NCBI GenBank assembly: GCA_964577255.1
Contig: CAZNYM010000004.1
Coordinates: 16,100 to 80,099 of the forward strand
DNA length: 64,000 nt
Direction of reading: 5' to 3'
Source: Micavibrio_C sp964577255
GTDB lineage: Bacteria > Pseudomonadota > Alphaproteobacteria > Micavibrionales > Micavibrionaceae
Below are positions 18,221 to 26,408 of this stretch, in pieces (the first letter of the stretch is position 1; every line of letters begins with the position of its first letter). Under the pieces are notes generated by a model that saw only the letters and a program-made list of their open reading frames with translations, made no database searches and had not been told where the DNA came from. Made by a program: the position numbers and the translations under genes.

Positions 18221-19318
18221 ATGTCAAAAGAAAACGGGCAAAAAATATACAACGTCATCGGCCTCATGTCCGGCACCTCGCTCGACGGGATCGACGCGGC
18301 GCTGATCCGCACGGATGGCGAAGCGGTGGTAGAGCCGCAGGCTTTTCTGACTTTGCCCTATGCCCCGGATGCGCGCGCGGCTTTGCGCGCCTGCCTGGGT
18401 TTGCGCGCGGACCCGGACGGACGGGTGGCGCGGGCGGCCGATCTGATGACGCGGGCGCACGCGGAAGCGGTGCGCGACCTGCTGGCCCTGGCGTCGCTTG
18501 ATCCTGCTGCCATCGACCTGATCGGCTTTCACGGCCAGACGGTTTTTCACGACCCCGCCAGCAAATTCACCTGGCAGATCGGCGACGGGGCCTTGCTCGC
18601 GCGCCTTACCAGCATCGACGTGGTGAGTGATTTCCGCACCAATGATGTTAAAGCGGGCGGGCAGGGCGCGCCGCTCATCCCCCTTTATCACGCGGCGCTG
18701 GCGCATGTGCTCGAAAAGCCCGTCGCTATCCTCAATATCGGCGGCGTGGCCAATGTAACTTATATCGATGAAGAGCAGGTGATGGCCTTTGACACCGGCC
18801 CCGGCAACGCGCTCATCAACGACTGGGTACGAAAACATACGGGTGCGGAACTGGATCAGGATGGCACGCATGCGCTTTCTGGTACAGTCGACACCGCGGC
18901 GCTCAGCCGCCTGGCGCAAAATCCGTTTTTCTCTGTGCGCCCCCCGAAATCGCTCGACCGCGACGCGTGGAACACTGCGTTCCTCAAAGATCTGTCGCTT
19001 GCCGATGGCGCGGCGACGCTGTCCGCCTTCACCGTGCGCGCGGTGGCGCTGGCGCTCGAACATCTGCCGAAGCGGCCGCGCGCCTGGTACGTGACGGGCG
19101 GCGGGCGGCTCAATCCCGCGCTGATGCAGGGGCTTCAGAAGGTGCTCGGTGTGCCGGTCGCACCGGTCGAAGCGCTGGGCTGGGATGGCGATGCGCTCGA
19201 GGCGCAGGGCTTCGCCTATCTCGCCGTGCGTTCTCTCAAGGGCCTGCCGCTCTCGCTGCCCGGCACGACCGGCGTGCCCGCGCCGCTTTCCGGAGGAACA
19301 CTCCATCATGCCGCTTAA
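18221..19318 (+). CDS. anmK: Anhydro-N-acetylmuramic acid kinase
   Basis: AnmK phosphorylates and opens 1,6-anhydro-MurNAc released during peptidoglycan turnover, feeding cell-wall recycling. The signature SGTSLDGID begins at residue 17, and sugar-kinase elements ILNIGGVANVT, FDTGPGNALI and VTGGGRLNP follow. Its length of 365 residues is normal. The 3' end overlaps the next gene by 11 bases, and a GGAGG for that gene lies inside anmK, so the two are probably co-translated. A lytic transglycosylase, which makes anhydro-muropeptides, lies nearby at 20724..21620. Confidence 0.94.
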   Translation: MSKENGQKIYNVIGLMSGTSLDGIDAALIRTDGEAVVEPQAFLTLPYAPDARAALRACLGLRADPDGRVARAADLMTRAHAEAVRDLLALASLDPAAIDLIGFHGQTVFHDPASKFTWQIGDGALLARLTSIDVVSDFRTNDVKAGGQGAPLIPLYHAALAHVLEKPVAILNIGGVANVTYIDEEQVMAFDTGPGNALINDWVRKHTGAELDQDGTHALSGTVDTAALSRLAQNPFFSVRPPKSLDRDAWNTAFLKDLSLADGAATLSAFTVRAVALALEHLPKRPRAWYVTGGGRLNPALMQGLQKVLGVPVAPVEALGWDGDALEAQGFAYLAVRSLKGLPLSLPGTTGVPAPLSGGTLHHAA

Positions 19319-20291
19319 AACGGTAACGCCCGAAACGCTGCGCGAGGCCGCCGCGCTCCTGCGCGCCGGGCGGCTGGTCGCGTTTCCTACAGAAACAGTA
19401 TACGGCTTGGGCGCGAACGCGCTCGACGGCAAGGTTGTCGCCGGCATTTTCGTGGCCAAGGGCCGGCCGTCCTTCAATCCCGTGATCGTGCATGTGGAAA
19501 CGCTGGCGCAGGGCGAGCAATACGGCGTTTTCGATGCCCTCTCCCGCGCCGTGGCGGCTTCGTTCTGGCCCGGACCCCTGACCCTGATCGTGCCGCGCCG
19601 CGCTGATTGCGCCGCGAGCGAACTGTGCAGCGCCGGCCTGCCGACCATCGCCCTGCGCGCGCCCGCGCATCCGGCCGCGCAGGCCTTGCTGAAAGAAAGC
19701 GGCGTGCCGATCGCGGCGCCGAGCGCCAACAAATCCGGAACCATCAGCCCCACTACGCCGCAGCTGGTGGAAAAAAGCCTGGGCGCGGCGGTGGATATGA
19801 TCCTGGCGGCGGGGCCGTGCGCGGTCGGGCTCGAATCGACCGTGCTCGATCTGAGCGGCGATGAGCCTGCGATCCTGCGTCCGGGCGCGGTGACGGCCGA
19901 GGATATCGAGCGTCAATGCGGTCTGAAGGTCGGTTACGATCTCGATCCCAGAGAGAAGCCAAAATCGCCGGGCCAGCTGCTGCGCCATTACGCGCCGTCG
20001 ATTCCTCTGCGCCTGAACGCCGTCGAGGTGGAGCCGGGCGAGGCGCTGCTCGCGTTCGGCTCGTTGAAATTCATGGGCGTGAAGGGCGGGGGATTCGCCA
20101 AGGATCTGCCCGCGCACGCGCTGCGCAACCTCAGCCCGGAAGGCGATCTGCACGAGGCGGCCGCAAACCTTTTCCGCATGCTGCACGAGCTCGACATCGC
20201 GCCCCATACGCGCATAGCCGCCATGAACATCCCCGATCAGGGATTGGGAATCGCGATCAACGACCGCCTGAAGCGCGCCGCGCGGGGCTGA
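19308..20291 (+). CDS. L-threonylcarbamoyladenylate synthase, Sua5 type
   Basis: The enzyme makes threonylcarbamoyl-AMP from threonine, bicarbonate and ATP, the first step towards t6A37 in ANN-decoding tRNAs. The YrdC domain fills residues 1-200 (FPTETVYGLG, KGRPSFNP, APSANKSG). The linker SPGQLLRHYAP and a C-terminal Sua5 domain follow, so this is the long form (327 residues) rather than the short TsaC. The start at 19308 is chosen because GGAGG sits 11 bases upstream; an upstream in-frame ATG at 19149 is buried in anmK. Confidence 0.92.
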   Translation: MPLKTVTPETLREAAALLRAGRLVAFPTETVYGLGANALDGKVVAGIFVAKGRPSFNPVIVHVETLAQGEQYGVFDALSRAVAASFWPGPLTLIVPRRADCAASELCSAGLPTIALRAPAHPAAQALLKESGVPIAAPSANKSGTISPTTPQLVEKSLGAAVDMILAAGPCAVGLESTVLDLSGDEPAILRPGAVTAEDIERQCGLKVGYDLDPREKPKSPGQLLRHYAPSIPLRLNAVEVEPGEALLAFGSLKFMGVKGGGFAKDLPAHALRNLSPEGDLHEAAANLFRMLHELDIAPHTRIAAMNIPDQGLGIAINDRLKRAARG

Positions 20292-20310
20292 AAACAAGCC
20301 AAAAACAAAA

Positions 20311-20336
20311 GGCGCCACCCCTGCAGAGATGGCGCC
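20311..20336 (-). terminator. Rho-independent terminator of the 49-codon gene
   Basis: GGCGCCA (20311-20317) pairs with TGGCGCC (20330-20336). On the minus strand the stem is followed by TTTTGTTTTT, so it works best for the small minus-strand gene ending at 20367. The plus-strand tail is poor, but it may also stop readthrough from the Sua5 gene. Confidence 0.8.
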
Positions 20337-20366
20337 TTATCGGCGGACTTAGTTTTTATGGTTGGT

Positions 20367-20516
20367 TCAGGCGTAGGCCTTGCTGCGGAACCGCCAGAGC
20401 ATTGCGTTGACGCGCTGACGGGTCACCCCGCCGGAACCGGCGTACCCCCCTGCCCCCGCGATGCGGAACAGAGACTGAAGGGCTTGCTTTCTGTAAAGTC
20501 CAAGATGAAGACTCAT
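20367..20516 (-). CDS. Putative 49-residue basic small protein
   Basis: An ATG at 20516 follows a perfect AAGGAGG ribosome site (20522-20528) at 5-nt spacing. It opens 49 codons and ends with TGA at 20367-20369. A strong terminator lies 31 bp downstream and a promoter-like pair lies upstream, so this looks like a complete single-gene unit. The peptide starts MSLHLGLYRKQALQSLF, has a glycine-rich middle (GAGGYAGSGG) and a basic end (QRVNAMLWRFRSKAYA). It has no signal peptide or clear membrane span; a membrane-surface or nucleic-acid-binding role is possible but unproven. The coding part is GC-rich like the chromosome, while its upstream region is very AT-rich. Not recognised as any known family. 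Confidence 0.65.
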   Translation of the reverse strand: MSLHLGLYRKQALQSLFRIAGAGGYAGSGGVTRQRVNAMLWRFRSKAYA

Positions 20517-20547
20517 TAGAACCTCCTTCTCTTGAGTTTACATCTTC

Positions 20548-20576
20548 TTTTTACATGAAAAAAACAAAACAGTCAA
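20548..20576 (-). promoter_or_regulatory. Putative promoter of the 49-codon gene
   Basis: On the minus strand TTGACT (20571-20576) is followed after 17 bp by TAAAAA (20548-20553), inside a roughly 150-bp AT-rich stretch and about 30 bp before the start codon. The -35 and the spacing are good; the -10 matches 4 of 6 consensus bases. Confidence 0.45.
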
Positions 20577-20676
20577 ATAATATTTATATATAATATTTAC
20601 ATCTATACTTACTATTTCTTTAAAAGTATTCAAAACAAAATACAGTATTTACAATCTATACATGAATAAATGCAAT

Positions 20677-20694
20677 CTGTATTTGAAAATACAG
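20677..20694. promoter_or_regulatory. Perfect 18-bp palindrome, possible operator
   Basis: CTGTATTT-GA-AAATACAG is an exact inverted repeat between the 49-codon gene and the lytic transglycosylase gene, about 100 bp upstream of the small-gene promoter. It resembles a LexA-type CTG...CAG site, but the spacer is 12 rather than 10 bases, so the binding protein is unknown. Confidence 0.4.
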
Positions 20695-20723
20695 GCAGTA
20701 ATCCCGAAATTGAATACTGATGA

Positions 20724-21620
20724 TTACTGGTTGAAGCGGTCCTGGGACAGCGGGGAATCAAGCCGCGCCATCATCATGATCTCGACCGGGTCGCGCACCA
20801 GAGTGTGCGAAAGACGCGGGGTTGCCTGCGCGCCGCCGCCCAGCAGGTGCAAGGCCTGGGCCTGGCGGTCACGATAGAGATCATAGACCCACAGATTGTC
20901 ATCGCTGACCGTGCGCGGCTTTTCGGCGGGCGTCGCAGCCGGCGCACTGGGGACAGGGGCTGATTTATTGCCTGTCATGATCGCGGAAGAGCCCTGGAAT
21001 TTCTTATCGAAGAAATCATAAACCCCCGCCAGCGTGCGCGGTTCGCCGGTTTTGGCATCGTAGAAAACATTGCGGTTGGCGCGTGCCGCCTTGGGGAAGA
21101 TATCGGCTGCCGTCATCAACGGGTTTTCCTGATGGGCCTTCAGGAAGCCCGCCGCTCCGCCCGGACCCATGAAATGGGCCAGATACATTTCGGTGGTGCC
21201 GATATCGCCACCGACCTGCTGCTCGAGATAACGCTTGTTGCCGGCCGCGTATTCGGCCGCCATGAAGGACGCGATCTGCGGATCGTTGCGCAGGGCCAGG
21301 ATGTCCTGGCGGCTCTGCGCGTCCGTCACCTTGCCCTTGCCGTCGATCAGGCCCGCGAATTTCCCCAGGCCGTATTTGGCGCCGTGGTCGCGCACCATCT
21401 GCATCCAGGTGCTTTCGATGAACTGGAACAGGCCGCTGGCTGAACTGGTGGCCGATTTGACGGCGGGGCGGAAACTGCTCTCCGCCGCTGCTTTTTCGAC
21501 CAGGTAGGCAAAATCGACCCCCGTGCGCGCACTGGCCTGCTTTATGGCCGACAGGATCGCGGGGGGCGCCTTGCGGATAAGGCTCGTTAGAACATTGTTT
21601 TGCAACGAATTTTCAGACAT
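20724..21620 (-). CDS. Lytic transglycosylase-like protein (SLT domain)
   Basis: The protein has 298 residues. The SLT-type catalytic glutamate is Glu47 in KAAAESSFRP, followed by GLFQFIESTW and a C-terminal part rich in alanine, proline and basic residues. Such enzymes cut the glycan strand of peptidoglycan and leave 1,6-anhydro-MurNAc ends, the substrate of the nearby AnmK. The start at 21620 (MSENSLQNN) is chosen because longer frames run into the opposite acyl-CoA dehydrogenase gene. No signal peptide is visible, which is odd for a periplasmic enzyme. Export by another route, or a role inside a flagellar or secretion structure, is possible. Confidence 0.82.
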   Translation of the reverse strand: MSENSLQNNVLTSLIRKAPPAILSAIKQASARTGVDFAYLVEKAAAESSFRPAVKSATSSASGLFQFIESTWMQMVRDHGAKYGLGKFAGLIDGKGKVTDAQSRQDILALRNDPQIASFMAAEYAAGNKRYLEQQVGGDIGTTEMYLAHFMGPGGAAGFLKAHQENPLMTAADIFPKAARANRNVFYDAKTGEPRTLAGVYDFFDKKFQGSSAIMTGNKSAPVPSAPAATPAEKPRTVSDDNLWVYDLYRDRQAQALHLLGGGAQATPRLSHTLVRDPVEIMMMARLDSPLSQDRFNQ

Positions 21621-21758
21621 TTTCCTGATTCCGGCGCGATTTGTGTGCCGCCCGGCTCCTGAAAGAATGTCGCAAGCCCCGTGCCAGCAGCCGCCTGTGA
21701 AAACCAGTTCTTTATATTTATGATGGAGAATGGGAGCCGGGAAAGACCGGGGTTTATT

Positions 21759-23489
21759 ATGCATAACTACAATCCACCACTGAAAGAAATGCTCTTCGTC
21801 CTGCGCCACATGGCGGGGATCGACAAGCTCGGCCGCGCCGATCTCGACGAAGCCATGCTGGAAACGATCCTGGACGAAGCGGGCAAGCTCGCGCGCGACG
21901 TGCTGGCGCCGCTCAATAAAAGCGGCGACCTCGAGGGGTCGATCCTGCAGGGCGACCAGGTGAAGACACCGAAAGGATTCAAGGAAGCCTACGCCGCCTA
22001 TCGCGATGGCGGCTGGAATGGCGTGCCGTTCAATCCCGAGTTCGGCGGCCAGGGCCTGCCGTGGCTGCTGGCATTCGCCGTGCAGGAGATGTGGCAATCC
22101 GCCAACCTGTCCTTCGGCCTGTGCCCGCTTCTCAATCAGGCGGCCGTGGACGCGATCGAGCAGCACGGCACGGCGGAACAGAAGAATATCTATCTTGCCA
22201 AGCTGATTTCCGGCCAGTGGACCGGCACCATGAACCTGACCGAGTCGCATGCTGGCTCCGATCTGGGGCTCCTGAAAGCCAAGGCCGTCAAACAGGCCGA
22301 CGGCACCTATAAAATCACCGGGCAGAAGATTTTTATCACTTACGGCGAGCACGATCTTGCGGAAAACATCATTCACACCGTGCTGGCGCGCCTTCCCGAC
22401 GCGCCCGAGGGCGTGAAGGGCATCTCGCTGTTCCTGGTGCCAAAATTCATTCCCGACGCGCAGGGCAATCCCGGTACGCGCAACGACATCAAGTGCGCGG
22501 GGCTCGAACACAAGCTCGGCATTCATGCTTCTCCCACCTGCGTGATGCAATACGGCGAACAGGGCGGGGCCACGGGCTGGCTGATCGGCCGCGAGAACGA
22601 AGGCCTGCGCTATATGTTCACGATGATGAACAACGCCCGCCTGTCGGTGGGCCTGCAGGGCGTGGCTGTTGCCGAACGCGCCTACCAGCAGGCGTTTGGC
22701 TATGCCAACGAACGCGTGCAAGGCACGCGTCTAAGCGATAAAGCGGGCGCGCATGTCGCGATCATCGAACACCCGGACGTTCGCCGCATGTTGTTGTTGA
22801 TGAAAGCGCAGACCGACGCCGGACGCATGATGACCTACGAAGCCGCGCTGATGCTCGATCGGGCGCATGCCGGCGATCACGGCGCCCGCGCGCGGGTCGA
22901 GCTTCTTACCCCCATCGTCAAGGCCTGGTGTACCGATATGGCGGTGCGGGTGGCCTCGGAAGGCATTCAGGTGCATGGCGGCATGGGCTTCATCGAGGAA
23001 ACCGGCGCGGCGCAGTATTACCGCGACGCCCGCATTCCGCCGATCTATGAAGGCACCAACGGCATCCAGTCGATGGACCTGGCTCTGCGCAAGGTGTTCA
23101 TGAACAAGGGTCAGGCGGCGCGCGCCTATATCGCCGAACTGCGCCAGGATATCGCCGGATCGCCCGAGGAAAAGACGATGCAAGACGCGCTCGACCAGCT
23201 CGAGCGCGCCACGGCACTGGTTCTGGACCGCGGCGAAAAAGACATCGAGGATATCGCAGCGGTATCCGTTCCCTATCTGAATCTTTTTGGCGGTGTAGTC
23301 GCCGGCTGCCGTCTGACGCAGGCGGCGCACGTGGCGCAGGCGGCAGGATACGAAGAGTCTTTCTGTCTCAAGAAAAGAATTCTGGCTACGTTCTTCGCCA
23401 CGCACGTCCTGCCGCAGGCCCTGGCCGGTTATCACACGATGGACAAGGGCGGTGCGCCGGTGGCGGCATTCAAGCCGGAGATGTTCTAG
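21759..23489 (+). CDS. Acyl-CoA dehydrogenase, FAD-dependent
   Basis: This 576-residue member of the long acyl-CoA dehydrogenase group oxidises an acyl-CoA to the enoyl-CoA, passing electrons to ETF. It has the start MHNYNPPLKEMLFVLRHM typical of this group, the flavin segment MNLTESHAGSDL, the substrate segment ASEGIQVHGGMGFIEE and the catalytic Glu431 in PIYEGTNGIQ. An in-frame ATG further upstream (21681) would add 26 atypical residues and was not chosen. An acyl-CoA ligase, the preceding beta-oxidation step, lies at 36440..38128, but its chain-length preference is unknown. Confidence 0.92.
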   Translation: MHNYNPPLKEMLFVLRHMAGIDKLGRADLDEAMLETILDEAGKLARDVLAPLNKSGDLEGSILQGDQVKTPKGFKEAYAAYRDGGWNGVPFNPEFGGQGLPWLLAFAVQEMWQSANLSFGLCPLLNQAAVDAIEQHGTAEQKNIYLAKLISGQWTGTMNLTESHAGSDLGLLKAKAVKQADGTYKITGQKIFITYGEHDLAENIIHTVLARLPDAPEGVKGISLFLVPKFIPDAQGNPGTRNDIKCAGLEHKLGIHASPTCVMQYGEQGGATGWLIGRENEGLRYMFTMMNNARLSVGLQGVAVAERAYQQAFGYANERVQGTRLSDKAGAHVAIIEHPDVRRMLLLMKAQTDAGRMMTYEAALMLDRAHAGDHGARARVELLTPIVKAWCTDMAVRVASEGIQVHGGMGFIEETGAAQYYRDARIPPIYEGTNGIQSMDLALRKVFMNKGQAARAYIAELRQDIAGSPEEKTMQDALDQLERATALVLDRGEKDIEDIAAVSVPYLNLFGGVVAGCRLTQAAHVAQAAGYEESFCLKKRILATFFATHVLPQALAGYHTMDKGGAPVAAFKPEMF

Positions 23490-23497
23490 CGTTCGCG

Positions 23498-24082
23498 TTA
23501 GGGCGTTGTCGCTGTCAGGGATACCGCGACGGTCACGCCCCCGCCCACCGCGCTTTCATCGGCCCATTCGCCGCTTCCCACGCCGTAATCAAGGCGTTTG
23601 ATCTCCGCCCGGCCTTCGGCTTTGGCGGTGCGCTTGCCGGTATCATCTATCGTGATGGCGAGCGTGAAAGGCAGGTCGAGGGGATGGGTCTGGTCGCGGA
23701 TCGTCAGGCTGCCGCGGCCGACATAGGAACCGTCGTCCTTTTTCTCGAAAGAGGAGATTTTGTAGGTCGCCTGCGGGAAGCGGGCGCTGTCGAACCATGC
23801 CGCGCCCGGCAGCGCGGCGTCGCGGTCCTTGCTGCCCGTCGAGGCGCTGTTCATGTCGATCGTGATCGTCGCCTGCGACAGGGCGGGCTGGTTCTCGTCG
23901 AAAATGATCGTGCCGCCGAATACGCCGAAACTGCCCTTGAAGGCTGCGCCCTGCTGCGTGCCTTCGAACGTCAGGGCGCTTTGCGCCGGATCGATGGTCC
24001 ATGACGGCAGCGGCGGCGGCGATTCCGCCTGCGCGGCGGCGGTGATCATCAGGGAGGCAAGAAGAGCGAAAAGCGTTTTCAT
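23498..24082 (-). CDS. YceI family periplasmic protein (first of two)
   Basis: This 194-residue protein has a signal peptide (cut near AQA at residue 19). It carries the YceI lipocalin-like barrel: WTIDPAQSALTF at the start, FDSARFPQATYKI in the middle and a RLDYGVG-WADES end. YceI proteins bind isoprenoid chains such as quinone side chains. The start at 24082 lies in the stop of the upstream cytochrome b561 gene (4-base overlap). The arrangement YceI-b561-YceI recurs in proteobacteria, but its function is not settled. Confidence 0.88.
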   Translation of the reverse strand: MKTLFALLASLMITAAAQAESPPPLPSWTIDPAQSALTFEGTQQGAAFKGSFGVFGGTIIFDENQPALSQATITIDMNSASTGSKDRDAALPGAAWFDSARFPQATYKISSFEKKDDGSYVGRGSLTIRDQTHPLDLPFTLAITIDDTGKRTAKAEGRAEIKRLDYGVGSGEWADESAVGGGVTVAVSLTATTP

Positions 24083-24645
24083 GGGGCCGTGTCTTTCCTG
24101 CGCCGGGGGAGGATCATGCGCCGCAGCGTGTCGTCGCGGTCGATGATGTGATGCTTGAGCGCGCCCGCCAGATGAAGGCCGATCGCGCCGATCAGGATGT
24201 AGGCGAGGATTTCGTGAAAGTCGGCAGCGAAACGTGCTAGGTCCTCGGACGGTTTCACGAGATCGGGCAAAGTGAACAGACCGAACACGCTGACCGAGAA
24301 TCCTTTGGCCGAAGACATGATCCAGCCTGAAAGCGGCATCAGGATCAGGGCGGTGTAGAAGAACCAGTGGATGAGCGAAGCCAGCAGTTTCTCCCATTTC
24401 TTATGCGTGGGCAGGGCGAGCGGATGGATGTTCGAAAACCGCCACACCAAGCGCAGGGCCACAAGTGCCAAAACGGTAATGCCAACCGCTTTGTGCAGAG
24501 CATAGATTTTGAAAGCGGCCGGGGAGGGATCGAGCCGCGACATGTAAAGCCCGACCCCGATCAGTCCGATAACGACAAGCGCCACGACGCCGTGCAGAAG
24601 CCGGGCGGCAAGGCCATAGGTCTCAGCGGTGTTGCGCCAGTTCAT
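24079..24645 (-). CDS. Cytochrome b561 (CybB-type inner membrane b-haem protein)
   Basis: This 188-residue protein has four membrane helices and haem-ligand histidines in RLLHGVVAL, YALHKAVG, FHEILAY and LHLAGALKHH. Family members pass electrons between quinol and partners in the membrane. The start ATG at 24645 begins MNWRNTAETYG, a typical opening; the longer frame to 24741 overlaps the upstream gene. It lies between two YceI genes, with 7 bp before it and a 4-base overlap after it. Confidence 0.9.
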   Translation of the reverse strand: MNWRNTAETYGLAARLLHGVVALVVIGLIGVGLYMSRLDPSPAAFKIYALHKAVGITVLALVALRLVWRFSNIHPLALPTHKKWEKLLASLIHWFFYTALILMPLSGWIMSSAKGFSVSVFGLFTLPDLVKPSEDLARFAADFHEILAYILIGAIGLHLAGALKHHIIDRDDTLRRMILPRRRKDTAP

Positions 24646-24652
24646 GACGGAA

Positions 24653-25255
24653 TCAGGGCGCGGCCGGCGCCGGATCGTCCTGGCGGGGGCCTTCGACCTC
24701 GATCCGCACTTCAATGTCGTCGGCAACCGCGGGCAGGCCATAAGTCATGCCGAATTCGCTGCGCTTGACCGTGGTGGTGGCGGAAAAGCCGGAAACGATC
24801 TTGCCGGAGTAGGGATGTTTGTCGGTCTTGTTATGCGTGACGGCCAGCACAACGGGCTTGGTGACGCCCAGGATCGTCAGGTCACCCGTGATATTGGCGG
24901 TGTTCTCGCCGGTCACGTCGATCTTGGTGCTTTTGAAGGTCATGGCGGGGAATTTCTCGACGTTGAAGAAGTCGGCGTTCTTCATGTGGTCGTTCCATTT
25001 CTGATCGTTCATTTCGATGCTGCTGGTGTCGATGCTGACCTCGACCGAGGATGCGGCGGGGTTGTCGGTGTCGAAATTGAAATGTCCGTCGAAATTCAGA
25101 AACTTGCCCATCGAGTGGGAGTAGCCAAGGTGGTTTGCGAAAAATAGAATCTGCGTATGTACCTTGTCGAAATCGTATTTGTACGGGGCGGCCTGGGCGG
25201 GCAAGGCTGCGAACAGCAGGGCGGCGGACAAGGCAAGGGCGGGCAGGCGGAACAT
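24653..25255 (-). CDS. YceI family periplasmic protein (second of two)
   Basis: This 200-residue protein has a signal peptide ending near LPAQA (residue 22) and a YceI barrel: YDFDKVHTQILFF, FFNVEKFPAMTF, DLTILGVTKPVVL and RSEFGM. It is the first gene of the YceI-b561-YceI operon and matches the family more closely than the last gene does. It should be a periplasmic isoprenoid- or quinone-binding protein. A GGAG ribosome site lies just upstream of the ATG. Confidence 0.92.
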   Translation of the reverse strand: MFRLPALALSAALLFAALPAQAAPYKYDFDKVHTQILFFANHLGYSHSMGKFLNFDGHFNFDTDNPAASSVEVSIDTSSIEMNDQKWNDHMKNADFFNVEKFPAMTFKSTKIDVTGENTANITGDLTILGVTKPVVLAVTHNKTDKHPYSGKIVSGFSATTTVKRSEFGMTYGLPAVADDIEVRIEVEGPRQDDPAPAAP

Positions 25256-25340
25256 GGGCGCACTCCTTAAAGAATGAACGATCCGAGGAAGATAGGATAT
25301 TTTCCGTGAAAAACCAGAGCGTAGTGAAAAGAAGATTGAT

Positions 25341-25550
25341 TTAAATTTCTGGAAAATATATTTTCGCCATCGTCACGGCGCATAATGCTCCCACCAGGGC
25401 GATGCCCCAGGCAATCAGGCCATATTTAAGCCGCAGAGATTTATTAGTCAGAAGCTCTTGCCGGTCGACGCCGCGCAGAAGATGATTGAGAATAACCAGG
25501 GCGACAACAAACCCGCCTATAAACCCGACCAAACCCGCAAGCCAGACCAT
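25341..25550 (-). CDS. Small two-helix membrane protein of unknown function
   Basis: This 69-residue protein has membrane helices near residues 2-24 and 42-64, joined by a charged loop (RGVDRQELLTNKSLRLKYG). The ATG at 25550 is preferred over the in-frame GTG at 25559. A GGGGAGG ribosome site ends 8 bases before the ATG and would overlap the GTG. The gene is divergent from uppP and downstream of nothing obvious. It resembles small inner-membrane proteins seen in many alphaproteobacteria, but I cannot name the family. Confidence 0.7.
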   Translation of the reverse strand: MVWLAGLVGFIGGFVVALVILNHLLRGVDRQELLTNKSLRLKYGLIAWGIALVGALCAVTMAKIYFPEI

Positions 25551-25586
25551 GTTTGACACCTCCCCGAATGCCGGAAGAAAAGTTTA

Positions 25587-26408
25587 ATGCCTCTCCTTCA
25601 TATTGTCATCCTCGCGATTGTCCAGGGGATTTCCGAATTCCTGCCCATCAGCTCGAGCGGCCACCTCATCATCACCCACGCGCTGCTGGGCACGGGCGGC
25701 GATAATTGGGGCGACAGCCTGACCTTGGATATCGCCGTGCATATCGGCACGCTGCTGGCGGCGCTGATTTATTTCCGCGCCGATATTCTGGCGATGCTGC
25801 GCGGCCTGGTTTCGCGCCAGGTTTCGGCGGAAAACGAGACCGGGAAACGGCTGGCGTTCTTTCTGGTGGCGGCTTCGGTGCCCATTCTGGTGCTGGGATT
25901 TGTTTTGCACCTGACGGAACCGTCGTGGCTGCGTTCCGTGACGGTGACGGCCTGGGCGCTGATAATCTTCGGCGTGCTTCTGGGCGTGGTGGACAGGATC
26001 AAACCCTCCGACCGCACGATTTCTTCGCTTGGTTTTCGTGAGGCGATGATCATCGGTTTTGCGCAGATGCTGTCCATGATTCCCGGCACCAGCCGTTCGG
26101 GCATCACCATGACGGCGGCCCGTTTTCTCGGGCTTTCACGGGTAGAAGCCGCACGTTTTTCGCTGCTGCTCGGCATCGTCGCCATTTCGGCGGCAGGACT
26201 GGTGGGGATCGTCGATTTATTCGAAAAACCCGACCCCGATCTGTGGCTGACGGCGGCGGCGGGCATTGCCGTGTCGTTCCTGGCCGGCATTTCCGCCATT
26301 CACGTGCTGCTGAAATGGCTGGCGCGTTCCACGCTCATGCCGTTTGCGATATATCGCGTGGTGCTGGGCGCGCTGTTGCTTGTTCTGGTCTATACGGGCG
26401 CGCTGTAG
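25587..26408 (+). CDS. uppP: Undecaprenyl-diphosphatase UppP (BacA)
   Basis: UppP removes a phosphate from undecaprenyl diphosphate at the outer face of the inner membrane to recycle the lipid carrier for cell-wall synthesis. The two signature motifs are present: EFLPISSSGHL near residue 13 and PGTSRSGITM near residue 170, among about eight membrane helices. Its length, 273 residues, is normal. The 3' end overlaps the convergent rsmD by 19 bases. Confidence 0.95.
   Translation: MPLLHIVILAIVQGISEFLPISSSGHLIITHALLGTGGDNWGDSLTLDIAVHIGTLLAALIYFRADILAMLRGLVSRQVSAENETGKRLAFFLVAASVPILVLGFVLHLTEPSWLRSVTVTAWALIIFGVLLGVVDRIKPSDRTISSLGFREAMIIGFAQMLSMIPGTSRSGITMTAARFLGLSRVEAARFSLLLGIVAISAAGLVGIVDLFEKPDPDLWLTAAAGIAVSFLAGISAIHVLLKWLARSTLMPFAIYRVVLGALLLVLVYTGAL

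Noticed and set aside
20677..20694. LexA (SOS) box
   Set aside because: The gap between CTG and CAG is 12 rather than 10 bases, and alphaproteobacterial LexA sites have a different consensus (GTTC-N7-GTTC).
20724..22721. A 665-residue minus-strand frame extending into the acyl-CoA dehydrogenase
   Set aside because: The part beyond 21620 is antisense to a well-supported gene and matches nothing; the lytic transglycosylase part is real.
23498..24397. A 299-residue frame upstream of the YceI gene
   Set aside because: The extra N-terminal codons overlap the cytochrome b561 gene; the real signal peptide starts at 24082.
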